Of a stretch of 49,781 nt of DNA, positions 1-9,606 are shown piece by piece. The translations under genes were made by a program, and so were the position numbers. Location: assembly GCF_000192795.1 (NCBI RefSeq), contig NW_007360647.1:1-49781 (forward strand), read 5' to 3'. How positions within the stretch are numbered: the stretch's first letter is position 1; each line of letters opens with the position of its first letter. The stretch comes from Vavraia culicis subsp. floridensis. Taxonomy: Eukaryota; Microsporidia; Pleistophoridae. The notes beneath the pieces were generated by a model that was not told the origin of the DNA, searched no databases, and saw only the letters and a list, made by a program, of their open reading frames with translations.

Positions 1-1125
1 AAAAAAATGAAGAAAAAGAAGCAACAGAAGAAAGGAAAGTGATCCTTAACTGATTAAATATCTAAAATACGTGATCTACAGTGTTTTTATGTTCTTTTGC
101 TTTATTTTAACACTATAATAAACAGTAAAGGTACATTTCAGCTAAAGCGTTCAACCTAAGAAGATAAAAAGCGCGAAAATTCCTGGACGTTTCGAGCTAA
201 TAACTCAACATTACATTCATCGATTCCATAGAAATCCTATTTTTGACATATCTCTCTATTGTTCATTAGATTCTAGCACGATTTAAAACCCAATAATTTT
301 GCACTCGCCTAGGACAGCAAAATATTCGGTATAACGACACGTGAAGGAACTAAAAGGATAGGAATGCATGGTTTGGTAAGAGATAGTATTGATCACACGA
401 GCAACACAGCATGGAATGCTGTTATCAATCATAAATCAACAAGATGGAAAATAAAACACGCTTAACAGTGCTTTAAATCTGAGAGAGCTTTCCAAGATTG
501 ATCTAACGGTGTTTAGCCTTTGTATCAGTATTTAGTGCTTTTATTCGATTGCTTGAACAAAAGTAGTTCGCTACAGGGCAACGCAAAAACTTTCGTTTCT
601 TATAGCAAAAAAACTTGTGATTGTTGCGTGTAAAAAAAAAGTAAACGTATACATAGTGAGGAAAAATAATGTTGGGAAAGTATCTTGTAGTTGCTAGTAT
701 CATTAATTCATATCAATATTAAATAAAATATCTCCTCAAGCAATAATGTTAATCACGCCCATACCTCGTACTGCTGCACATTAAGGCACATATCTCTAAA
801 AGTTTATCCTGATCAAATGTGGTGATTCAGATACCAATAGGTATTTCACAATTACTAGCTTGCTGATCAATATTACGGTATAAGTTGGTTATTTACAGCT
901 ATATTACGCGCTCTTATCTATTATTTGATTATTATAGAGAAATTAAGGTCAATTTAACTGCCTCATACAAAGCTTAACATGAGTAGTGCATGTTTTTTTG
1001 CACAATCATAGATAGGAAATCGCTATGAGTACAATTTTATTACGTGCATCGAATAAAAATCTTGTGTTTGTGGTTTACATTTCGTTTGTTGTTTGCTCTG
1101 GAATCTCCAACATGATTACTTTTTG
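1..1125. other. Intergenic region, no supported gene
   Basis: AT-rich spacer at the window edge. The only open frame is a 66-codon minus-strand one at 503-703 with low-complexity Phe/Tyr/Lys composition and no upstream CCC signal, so it is not called. Around 707-749 there is a stretch resembling segments near 16992, 35129 and 40696 (see the dispersed repeat entries). Confidence 0.6.
707..749. repeat. Dispersed ~40-bp repeat, copy A
   Basis: Contains TCATATCAATATTAAATAAA followed by ATATCTCCTCAAGCAATAATG; closest in its first half to the copy at 16992. Confidence 0.35.
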
Positions 1126-1146
1126 ATGAACTGTCGTAGACCCTTA

Positions 1147-3129
1147 ATGCTTGCTTTATTCAAGGACTTGTGCTGCATTTTTGAAAAAATTGCAGAAAAA
1201 TCTGGCCGATTGGAAATACAACAGATACTCTCCAACTATTTATCGACTCTAGACAAGAATAACATGGTAATAGCCTTTTATCTTTGTACTGGTACTGTAT
1301 ATCCCACATACGAAAACAAAGAACTAAATATTGGCGAGGGAATTCTTTACAAGGTTATAGGTGACATGACAGGCAGAAATATAAAAGCGTTGAAGGGGGA
1401 ATATGCTGAGTGTGGTGACTTAGGACAGATCGCATGCAAGTACAAAATTAACAAACTTGTTCAAATGAAGAAAAATTTTGAACTGTGCGAAATATATGAT
1501 GGCCTAAGGAAAATAGGTGAAATTGAGGGAAAAGATGCCATAGTTAGGAAAAAGAATGCTATTTTAAAGATTCTTTCGGTTATGTCTACGATAGAAATCA
1601 GGTATTTTGTGAGACTTTTAGAAGGCAAGCTAAAGATCGGCCTGGCAATACAGACTGTACTCATAAGCATTGGAATGGTTTTTGAAAACAAGGAAGATTC
1701 TCTGGACATACTTAAAAGAGCTTACAATCGGTGTGCGTCTGTCGAAATCTTGTTAGATAAAATTCATAAAGATGGTATACAAAGTTTAGAATGTCTTGGA
1801 ATAGTGCCATTAATTCCGTTCCGAGCAATGCTGTGCAATCCGCTCAGTTCATTTGCAGTTGGTTTTTCTGATTTCATATGCGAAGTAAAATACGACGGAG
1901 AGCGGATACAGATCCACAAAAAAGACGACCAAGTTAAATTTTACTCGAGAAATGGTGAAGATAGTACTTTTAAGTACCCAGACTTGGCAATGATAGTTCG
2001 TGCGGAAAAAAACAATTTTATTTTGGATGGTGAAGTTGTGGCATACGACACATCAACCGGCAAAATTCTATCTTTCCAGGTTCTTTCAACAAGAAAAAGA
2101 AAGGATGTCGGTAAAGTTGATGTTTTCATCTGCGTATTCGTGTTCGACATACTGAGCATCAATGGTAAATGTCTGCTGGACAGGACATTGAGAGAACGAA
2201 GAGACGTTCTCAAAAATATGATTAGAGAGCAAGATGGCATAAAATATGCGGAATCGCTTGGAGAAATGAATATTACTAAACCATCAGGTGATATTAATAA
2301 TATTAATGTTGTGCCTGATGATTTGAATGGTGTTCAGGAAGAGCCCACAAGCAACAAATTGGTTGATAAAAGTGCCTTGCAAGTAGAAGACAAGAATGGG
2401 CCAAAAAATGAAGAAAATACGGTGTTTACTGCAGAAAGTATGCGTGAAAATAGTATCCATGAAAATAAACATGAGCCAAAACGAAAAATTGCTGATTTAG
2501 AACAATCAAAGATAAAAAGCACAAAAAGATCCAAAATAGATATGACAGAGAAGTCACCAACCCAAATACACATCGAAGAAACGATCGAAAAGGCCTTCAA
2601 CGAATCTCTCAACCAAAGACACGAGGGTCTTATCATCAAAAACTTAAACTCGTTGTATGTTCCAAATAAGAGAAGCAACGACTGGTTAAAACTTAAAAAA
2701 GACTACATAAGCATGGCTGATACCGTTGATTTGGTCGTTATGGGCGCCTTTTACGGTAAGGGGAAGCGTACAGGTGTATACGGTGGTTTTCTCATGGGAT
2801 GCTATAATAATGAGCGCGTTGAAGCTATTTGCAAATTAGGAACAGGATTTGACGAGCAGACTTTGGGCAGCCTGAAGGATAAGCTTAATGTAAGCAAAAG
2901 CGTGCCGAAGCTTTATAAATACAGTGACTCAAGCACACCTGATTTATGGATTGACCCGGAATATGTTTTTGAGGTTAACGCTGCATCAATATCTAATTCA
3001 CCCTTGTACACGACGGGTCTCTCGTTGAGATTTCCCAGGTTCATAAAAATTAGGGAAGACAAAAGGATCGAAGATGCAACAACGCTTTCGTACATAAAAT
3101 TGATGACGAGAAAGGAAAATCGTGAATAA
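1147..3129 (+). CDS. ATP-dependent DNA ligase (LIG1/Cdc9 type)
   Basis: Seals nicks during nuclear replication and repair by an enzyme-AMP intermediate. The adenylation motif I reads EVKYDGERIQ; the nucleophilic Lys codon is at 1888-1890 (residue 248 from this start). Motif III is FILDGEVVAYD, IIIa is FVFDIL, IV is HEGLIIKNL and V is DWLKLKKDY. The part before motif I looks like the alpha-helical DNA-binding domain, and the C-terminal part like the OB-fold. Between IIIa and IV lies a charged, low-complexity insertion of roughly 95 residues (about 2265-2560) with basic patches (KRK, KSTKRSK) that could be a nuclear localisation signal. The frame stays open upstream to a TTG at 1093, but a eukaryotic gene should start with ATG. 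Candidates are 1126 and 1147; 1147 was chosen because MLALFKDLC resembles the usual ligase start. Neither has a clear CCC signal. Confidence 0.93.
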   Translation: MLALFKDLCCIFEKIAEKSGRLEIQQILSNYLSTLDKNNMVIAFYLCTGTVYPTYENKELNIGEGILYKVIGDMTGRNIKALKGEYAECGDLGQIACKYKINKLVQMKKNFELCEIYDGLRKIGEIEGKDAIVRKKNAILKILSVMSTIEIRYFVRLLEGKLKIGLAIQTVLISIGMVFENKEDSLDILKRAYNRCASVEILLDKIHKDGIQSLECLGIVPLIPFRAMLCNPLSSFAVGFSDFICEVKYDGERIQIHKKDDQVKFYSRNGEDSTFKYPDLAMIVRAEKNNFILDGEVVAYDTSTGKILSFQVLSTRKRKDVGKVDVFICVFVFDILSINGKCLLDRTLRERRDVLKNMIREQDGIKYAESLGEMNITKPSGDINNINVVPDDLNGVQEEPTSNKLVDKSALQVEDKNGPKNEENTVFTAESMRENSIHENKHEPKRKIADLEQSKIKSTKRSKIDMTEKSPTQIHIEETIEKAFNESLNQRHEGLIIKNLNSLYVPNKRSNDWLKLKKDYISMADTVDLVVMGAFYGKGKRTGVYGGFLMGCYNNERVEAICKLGTGFDEQTLGSLKDKLNVSKSVPKLYKYSDSSTPDLWIDPEYVFEVNAASISNSPLYTTGLSLRFPRFIKIREDKRIEDATTLSYIKLMTRKENRE

Positions 3130-3642
3130 ACGATGAAGATGTAACACCGTGATGCATTTTGTTAAATGAATTTTTTGCCTTTCAAATTCACAAATCAAAG
3201 CTTGTTATCGACTTTGATGTAACCAAAGCAATTATCCATATCCATACTATACCGTTTCACGGTGGCATACTTATCTTCTACTCCTTTATTTTGCTAGCTA
3301 TGTCGTATCTTGGTGTTGTATCAGGTAACTATCCTTGACTGTCGAATCAGCACAAGGTTTTAACGCGTAATGATGGTGCATACTTCGACCACGGCATTTT
3401 TTGAAGGTTTGTTTGATTGCCATCGCACAACGGCACGCAAAGGAACACTTCCAGCAATTAGTTTTTCGATTCTGGTCAAAATTGCGCACACAAATCAAAT
3501 AATTGACAATTAAGTTAACAGACCGTTTTAATTGAATGGCATGTGCCATAAAACACCATTATACGTTTTTGTTCCGTTTTATAACCGAAGATAGCGCAGA
3601 TAATTTCCTCAAAAATTTAACTACAAAAACATTTCACCTCCC
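3130..3642. other. Intergenic region after the ligase gene
   Basis: AT-rich spacer. A minus-strand ATG frame of 83 codons (3298-3549) is Cys- and His-rich but has no family resemblance and no upstream CCC/AAATTT signal, so it is left out. An AAATTT tract near 3612 and a CCTCCC run at 3637-3642 precede the small ORF that follows. Confidence 0.5.
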
Positions 3643-3765
3643 ATGGCTGATCTGATTATAATCCTTGAACCAGAAAATTCTATTATTGTACTAAAGCATT
3701 TAATTTACTACCAATGGCATCTATTGCTCTACAGGTACTTATCGGTATCAATACAAGATATATAA
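3643..3765 (+). CDS. Candidate 40-residue ORF with microsporidian promoter signal
   Basis: A short frame beginning MADLIIILEPENS and ending SIQDI. It is listed because its ATG directly follows CCTCCC, with an AAATTT tract about 30 bases upstream, the same arrangement seen at the securely identified genes here. The product is hydrophobic with aromatic residues in its second half and matches no family I recognise. It lies 154 bases before the convergent stop codon of the adenosine-kinase-like gene. It may be chance: the signal is short and the frame is small. Confidence 0.25.
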   Translation: MADLIIILEPENSIIVLKHLIYYQWHLLLYRYLSVSIQDI

Positions 3766-3918
3766 TTTTACATAACACATGTAATGTAAGTATTTACCAA
3801 TGGTTAAAACGGATTACATGTTATTTCTGGCTTACAACCAGACACCTGTACCAAAAAACAGCACAGATTGGAATTGTATATGTTAAAAAACAATGGAAAT
3901 CGCAAGAAGCTACCAAAT

Positions 3919-4917
3919 TTAATTAACTCCAATGGTATTCTTGGATTTCCGCTCATCAGCTGTTCTTCCGTTCAAATTCTGTTCATTCTTCTCCAAAGTC
4001 TCTGACGCGTATTTAATACCCAGCTCAACACATTCTCTGATTGCTTGCTTTTCGTGTAACCCTACCAAAACCCCAGCAGCAAATGAATCTCCCGCTCCAC
4101 ACGTGTCATTAAACACCTGCTTGCTTGTAGGAACTTTCACTTCGTAAATCTCACCTTTATAAGCATACTTTACGTTCTGCGGACCATCCGTACAGATAAA
4201 AACAGTTTCATTCTGTGCTATCTGATTTATTCCTTCCTCCATAGACACTGAGGGCCCAAACTTCTTTGTGATTAACGCATTTGTCTCTGATTTATTCCCT
4301 ATGATCACCTTTGCGTCTTTTAAAAGCGTATCAATAAATCCCATCGTATCGTCCCTGTACAATTTTTCGCTTCCTAAATTAATCACTAGCACAATATCTT
4401 TGCGCAAACACTTCAAAAACAATTCTACCGTGTTGCGATCAAACGATACGATAAAAACTGAGAGGTAAGCTATTTGAGCTTGGCCGATCACATCTCGGTT
4501 TTGCTCTATGAAACTAGGTCGCATATGCTCACTAGCACCTTGCCATGTGCACAATATTCTTTTGGATTTCTTCAAAATGATAAAACAGTGCCCGGTTTTA
4601 TGTGAAGGAATTTCATCAAAGTAAAAACCGACACTGTGTTCTCCTACCAACCCGTTTAAGTCCTCGTTGTCCTGATCATACCCAATCGCGCCAAAAAATT
4701 TCACGTCAATGTTTGAGCATTCGTTTATCTTCAATACCGTGTTCAAAGATGATCCGCCCAGACTCGTCATTACTCTTGGCTTGGAATTAAACATTGCCAG
4801 CGTATTTTCATCTGGTATACGCATATAATCATCGTTATTCAGACGAAAAAGCTGTATGAGATCATCACAATCCGTGATACGATAATCTAAAAGTGGTTGA
4901 CACAGCGTTATTATCAT
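3919..4917 (-). CDS. PfkB-family sugar/nucleoside kinase, adenosine kinase-like
   Basis: Probable cytosolic ribokinase-fold kinase. The best fit is adenosine kinase, which turns adenosine plus ATP into AMP and would suit a parasite living on imported purines. The substrate loop GGSSLNT (about residues 54-60) corresponds to the GGS-x-x-N of adenosine kinases. The second PfkB signature NDTCGAGDSFAAG carries the anion-hole GAG and the catalytic base Asp277. FFGAIGYDQDNEDL, VINLGSEKLY and IIGNKSETNAL align with conserved adenosine kinase blocks. At 332 residues it has about the usual length of the family (340-350). CCCCC (4929-4933 on the plus strand as G) stands 12-16 bases upstream of the ATG and supports this start. 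Another purine or sugar kinase of the same fold cannot be excluded. Confidence 0.8.
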   Translation of the reverse strand: MIITLCQPLLDYRITDCDDLIQLFRLNNDDYMRIPDENTLAMFNSKPRVMTSLGGSSLNTVLKINECSNIDVKFFGAIGYDQDNEDLNGLVGEHSVGFYFDEIPSHKTGHCFIILKKSKRILCTWQGASEHMRPSFIEQNRDVIGQAQIAYLSVFIVSFDRNTVELFLKCLRKDIVLVINLGSEKLYRDDTMGFIDTLLKDAKVIIGNKSETNALITKKFGPSVSMEEGINQIAQNETVFICTDGPQNVKYAYKGEIYEVKVPTSKQVFNDTCGAGDSFAAGVLVGLHEKQAIRECVELGIKYASETLEKNEQNLNGRTADERKSKNTIGVN

Positions 4918-6462
4918 TATCTTGTTTTGGGGGACTTATGAAAATAAACGTGGTTTTATAGTGATTTGCAATATTTTTATGTGCGATTTGAAACGAATAA
5001 TTTGTGACTTCTTTATATGATTGGATGACATTTATTAAAAGCTGTCACCGAATGTCAGCCGTTTCAAGAGCAAATTAAGTTGCAGAAAATTAAAAAATGT
5101 CTGAAAATCAAAAAATAATTTATCAGAAAAATTTTAGGCTCTGAAATCACGAATTGCAAATACGACCATGCATGACCGATGAAGCGTATCGAGCGAACGG
5201 ACGGTATCACCATTATTTGCTCCGTGGTTGGCAGATGTTCAATTAATAAATGTTTTTAACGCCGTGCCACACATTCTATAGTACCAAAAGACACACACTT
5301 TTCAAATAGTGCTTATTTCAGTTTTAGGTTAAATTTTTGCGATTTATTACTATGATGTAATATGATGGCATCATTGTCCATCAATCATCTGTGATGGCAT
5401 AATAACACGGACTGTACACTCAAAACAGAGAACAAAATGGGTTCAATGACTATTCGCCCAGTATGCACTCAGAGCATATCTGTCACCAAATAGAAGCGTT
5501 CAGCATTGATCTACCATTGTAGATCCCTACTAAAGTACCGGCCAGAATTGCACAGCGTACTTTTCTGCTATGGTCAGCCAAGTGATCGTAGGTTCAGTAC
5601 ACATTGCCATTCGTAGCGTAGCGAGCGCAGTTAGACCTGCTGTCAAATACGATTAAGTTCGTTTGCTGAGACATTCGTGCAGTCCATTCTCTAATGAGCA
5701 CACATCGCCATATAAATAACACAATAAAGACGTGTTGATAACTCATATGTAGCATAGTTCGTAATTTCTATGACTTTCTTCAGCATCAAATTTTATGTCT
5801 TTCAGTGGAATAAATGATTTTACTATCAGTTCTTTACTAAGGACAGGTCTATCTGCACTTAGCAGTCTGCTTCGAAGTATCAACAAGCACGTTTTACCGC
5901 CGATAACATTCTTTCATCCTGTTAAAACAACATATCGTAATAGAAATGCATTAGTTTAAATATTTTTGTACCTGAGGCTCATTTTCATTGCTAAAAGTGT
6001 GTTTATCTATCTTCACACGTTACAGCACTCAGGCAAACACACTTTTCTTGTTTACCAATCTTTAATCAATGAGAAATTAGTACGTCAGCTCACACAACAT
6101 TTTTGTGCGCGGAGAAACCCGAATAGTACAATAGACTGTTATTCCGCTCGAAGAAAGCATGCACACATAGCTTGCTGTCTGCATAACACACAGCTTCTCG
6201 TAGCCTGCTTATAGTCACAAAATGCCGGATTCTCTAACACGTAATTCATCCCCTGCAGCAGAAGAACGAACTAAAACGAATCTCACGTCTAAATAAACAT
6301 GTAGAGCAGTAAAAACCGCTCAAAAAAGAGACGTACACCCCTTCAATGTATGATAAATTTGTTTAATAAATTAGGTCGGAATAAACTAAGAGCAACTCTG
6401 CTCAACATAATACTCAAAACAAAAACAAACAACAATTTTCGTAAAACTTTTAATTACGTTAC
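4918..6462. other. Intergenic region, 1.5 kb, no supported gene
   Basis: Holds no frame beginning with ATG that looks coding; the longest (5966-6214, plus) opens with TTG and has random composition. A perfect 7-bp inverted repeat with a 4-base loop lies at 5508-5525. The 5160-5660 part is less AT-rich than its surroundings. The last 150 bases before 6463 should contain the short 3' end of the EF-1alpha transcript. Confidence 0.5.
5508..5525. repeat. Perfect hairpin-forming inverted repeat
   Basis: GATCTAC and GTAGATC are separated by CATT, giving a 7-bp stem with a tetraloop. There is no T-run after it on either strand, so it does not look like a Pol III terminator. Function unknown. Confidence 0.5.
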
Positions 6463-7887
6463 TTAACCACCTCTCGCTCTCCTTCTTGCAGGAGCCTCCT
6501 CTTTTCCTTCTTTGCCCCCCTTCTCGGAAGCACATTCCTTTTCAAACTCCTCCTTCGTGTATCGCAGATCGATCGCACCTATACCAACAATTCTACCACC
6601 GTCTCTCAGTGCAAATCGTGCAAGCGATGGAACTTCTTTGATCGTTTCCATAACTACAGGTTTCTGCGGGTGAATTATGCATGTAACATTTTCGCCCTTG
6701 CTGACAACATCTGGGCTGGTGATCTCATCGGCAACGCCCTGCATTTTCTTGCTGAAGAATTTTGAAATCTGGCACGGAACGTGGTGTGTACCAAGATCCA
6801 TCACCGGACAATACCCAGGTTTGATACCCTTGGGGTGTTCAACGACAACAACCTTTGCACGTGCAGCCTCGAACACAGTGATCGGCACGTTTTTGACGTC
6901 ACTCATCACATGGCCCGGCTTGATTAGTGCAGGATTTCCCTTTGTGGCCGCCTTGAGTGCAACACCACAGTTTTCACCGCTCACTACTTCTGCACGCGGT
7001 GTTTTGTGGATCTCGAGAGTTTTTACTTCAGCAACCACATTGGTGGGCTGCACGGAGACGACCATTCCCGGTTTGATCACACCTGTGCTCACTCGGCCGG
7101 TGTACACCATCCCAATACCGGGAATTTTGTGCACAGAGTCGATCGGCATTCTGAGCGGCTTGTCAATAGGACGGGGTGGCGGTACCTGTGAGTTAAGCGC
7201 ACCCTCAAGTGTAAATAACGGCTCAGCATCAGGATTTGCCTTTGGCTTCCACCCCTCAAACCACGCATACTTCTCGCCTTTCTCCACGATGTTAATTCCG
7301 TTGTAGCCTGAGATCGGGATGACAATAGGGTCCTTGTCTGGGTGGCACTTCGCAATGATGTTGAGCATTTCCTTTCTTACCTCATCGAAACGCGCCTTCA
7401 TCTTCGACGACTCGACCGTATCGCACTTGTTCACACACACGATCAGCTTCCTGCATCCGAGTACCCCACTGATCATTATGTGGTCCTTGAGCGTACCACC
7501 AGATATACAACTCTCGAACTCGTTGGTTGCGCAGGGCACCAACACCACACCCGCGTCAGCCTGTGCAGCACCCGTTACCATATTTTTGATGAAATCTTTG
7601 TGCCCAGGGCAGTCGATAACGTTCAACATGTGTTTTGGTGTTTCTAACTTCATCAATGACGTTGTGATTGTTATACCTCTGTCACGCTCCGCGGCCGACA
7701 TATCCATGACGTACGCGTAACTGAAGGTACCTCGTCCACGGTCTTCCGCCTCCTTCTTTAGCTTCTCCATCTTACGAGGATCTATTGCCCCGAGCTGAAA
7801 CGCTAGATTACCCACCGTCGTGCTCTTGCCACTGTCTACGTGTCCGATGAAGCAAACGTTCAAGATTGGTTTTTCTACTGTTGCCAT
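6463..7887 (-). CDS. Translation elongation factor 1-alpha (eEF1A)
   Basis: GTPase that brings aminoacyl-tRNA to the ribosomal A site. Complete at 474 residues. G1 is GHVDSGKST (15-23), G2 lies in ERDRGITITT (67-76), G3 is DCPGH (92-96) and G4 is NKCD (153-156). Domain II follows with GIGMVYTGRVSTG, and domain III ends in a Lys/Arg/Gly-rich tail (EAPARRRARGG). The sequence is divergent in a microsporidian way, for example DMSAAERDRG where most eukaryotes have DKLKAERERG. The segment after WFEGW occupies the site of the insertion shared by fungi and animals. The frame is relatively GC-rich and has long antisense open frames, as expected for a highly expressed, codon-biased gene. TACCCC sits 5 bases before the ATG, with an AAATTT tract next to it. 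Confidence 0.97.
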   Translation of the reverse strand: MATVEKPILNVCFIGHVDSGKSTTVGNLAFQLGAIDPRKMEKLKKEAEDRGRGTFSYAYVMDMSAAERDRGITITTSLMKLETPKHMLNVIDCPGHKDFIKNMVTGAAQADAGVVLVPCATNEFESCISGGTLKDHIMISGVLGCRKLIVCVNKCDTVESSKMKARFDEVRKEMLNIIAKCHPDKDPIVIPISGYNGINIVEKGEKYAWFEGWKPKANPDAEPLFTLEGALNSQVPPPRPIDKPLRMPIDSVHKIPGIGMVYTGRVSTGVIKPGMVVSVQPTNVVAEVKTLEIHKTPRAEVVSGENCGVALKAATKGNPALIKPGHVMSDVKNVPITVFEAARAKVVVVEHPKGIKPGYCPVMDLGTHHVPCQISKFFSKKMQGVADEITSPDVVSKGENVTCIIHPQKPVVMETIKEVPSLARFALRDGGRIVGIGAIDLRYTKEEFEKECASEKGGKEGKEEAPARRRARGG

Positions 7888-7892
7888 TTGAT

Positions 7893-7908
7893 GGGGTAAA
7901 AAATTTTT
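7893..7908 (-). promoter_or_regulatory. CCC/AAATTT core promoter of EF-1alpha
   Basis: On the coding strand the order is AAAAATTTTTTACCCC, then ATCAA, then ATG. This is the clearest example in the window of the microsporidian start-proximal CCC motif with an adjoining AT tract. It implies a 5' UTR of only a few bases. Confidence 0.75.
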
Positions 7909-9601
7909 CTTATATTTATAATTTTAAAAAAATAATTTTTTGGTAAGCACTGTATACGCGTTCTATATGAGAAGGAAACACGTAAATTATTGCAGATACA
8001 TTTTTTTGATGCGCTTTTGATACTTTTCTCGTTTTAACAGGTGCATATTTTGTCGATTTGTCTTATAATGGTCAAATTAGCCATTTTGAGCACGAATAAT
8101 TTCTAGAAAAATGAATAAGTGTGTGAACTGCTTGCGATTGCAATTTTCTTTGTTGTCACAGGAGAAGGACAGGCCCTTGCACCGTACCACTACTGTGATT
8201 CAAAACAGGCTTATGTAACGCATATAAGCATTTTATGGTCTATTGCAAACACTTTTTGCTTTAAATATAGATTTGTTCATCAAACACGAATTCTGGTGAC
8301 AGGTCGTTTAGCCCGCATGATAACGAAATTGTTGCGTATACCAAAACGGGAGAGACAATCAACGTGAATTTCTCTTTTTCTGCACCGAACAGTTTACATG
8401 AACAATAACTAACTCATGTACCGCGTTAAATTTGACGGTACATATCTATTTGATCGTCAAAACATTCTATCAGCATTGCTGTCTCTTCTTCAACCACAGC
8501 GGCTATAAATATGCTTATACAATACATTCCATATTTATCAGTATACCATAGCGATCTATCACGTATTTATTTGCAATGATTAATTTTAATTTATTTCCAG
8601 AACATTTCTCTTCCTGAGATGATTTATTTGAAACACTGGAAATGATTTATATACCACGTTGTGCCGAGATAATTTTTATACGTAGGATGCGTGCACTACC
8701 TCGCAAATTAACTAAAGGTATGTGATGCTTAAACGATACGTGAACGGTATCACGGGCAAAGCGGTGCGTCTATTGAAGTAGGTATTTTGCGAGTAAATTA
8801 CGGCACTTCTCTCTTCCATCACCTCGAACGAAGAGGATCAAAGCATTCACATCATCTTTTTCTTGGTTTATTGCTCATTGAGATGTTCTGTAAACACGGT
8901 GTATCGGTATAAAATCGGAGAGAAAAAAATAAATCCGTTTACTATCCCAGCCACAGCACACACCAATTCGTTATTATGGTGGAAAGGATCAATGATAGCA
9001 TTATGAAATATTTGGACAATAAAATGGCGGAAGAATTTTAGTAAATTAGCTTGATGGCGGAAATGATTAAATTTATGGTAAAAATAAAACAACTCGCCTA
9101 GATATATTCAGATGATGATTATTCTTGGTTTCTTTTCTGTTCATTAAGGATTTGTAATATGATATCACGTATTAATGTTCAGAATGTTGTTCTTTCTTCG
9201 TTAGTTCAAAGAAAATTCTACCCGTAACGATAATCACACGGGGGTTCATAGCTAAGCGAGAGATGTGTGATCTACCGATTTTTTTGTGGTTCAGCGGTTT
9301 ATGAAGTGTTTTATTTGGTTGTGTGTGATATTTTTGAGAAATAGAACTATAATGTACACCGAATACCGCTCTTATCGATAACTTACAACCATACCACGTA
9401 GTGATGCTATAATATTATTCTTAGCGTATATCATCCGGCCCTACATCAACACGACTGTTTCTAGCCATTCTCAACAATCCAATCATCTAAATACTTTATA
9501 ACCACTCTTGGCAATCAACACGTGTATATACCTCATTATCTGACTTGTCTTTATACCATTCTGGTCTCCAACACAAAGTTACATTTTTCTGTCAAAATAC
9601 A
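7909..9601. other. Divergent intergenic region, 1.7 kb, no supported gene
   Basis: Separates the EF-1alpha gene (-) from the 280-residue unknown (+). Frames at 8119-8367 (+) and 8868-9092 (-) start with GTG and TTG and look random. An 8-bp perfect inverted repeat lies at 8416-8443. ATGGCGGAA occurs twice, about 30 bases apart, near 9023-9062. Confidence 0.5.
8416..8443. repeat. Inverted repeat, 8-bp stem, 12-base loop
   Basis: ATGTACCG (8416-8423) is the perfect reverse complement of CGGTACAT (8436-8443). It lies about 530 bases upstream of the EF-1alpha start. Function unknown. Confidence 0.45.
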
Positions 9602-9606
9602 CCCTC
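9602..9606 (+). promoter_or_regulatory. CCC start-proximal signal of the 280-residue gene
   Basis: ACACCCTC directly precedes the ATG at 9607, with an AAAATAC tract before it. This fixes the start in a gene with no homologue I could use. Confidence 0.55.

Noticed and set aside
3298..3549. 83-codon minus-strand Cys/His-rich frame
   Set aside because: It has an ATG, but no upstream CCC/AAATTT signal, no paired metal-binding spacing and no family resemblance.
6677..7720. Long plus-strand frames inside the EF-1alpha gene
   Set aside because: Antisense shadows created by the GC-rich, codon-biased EF-1alpha coding sequence.
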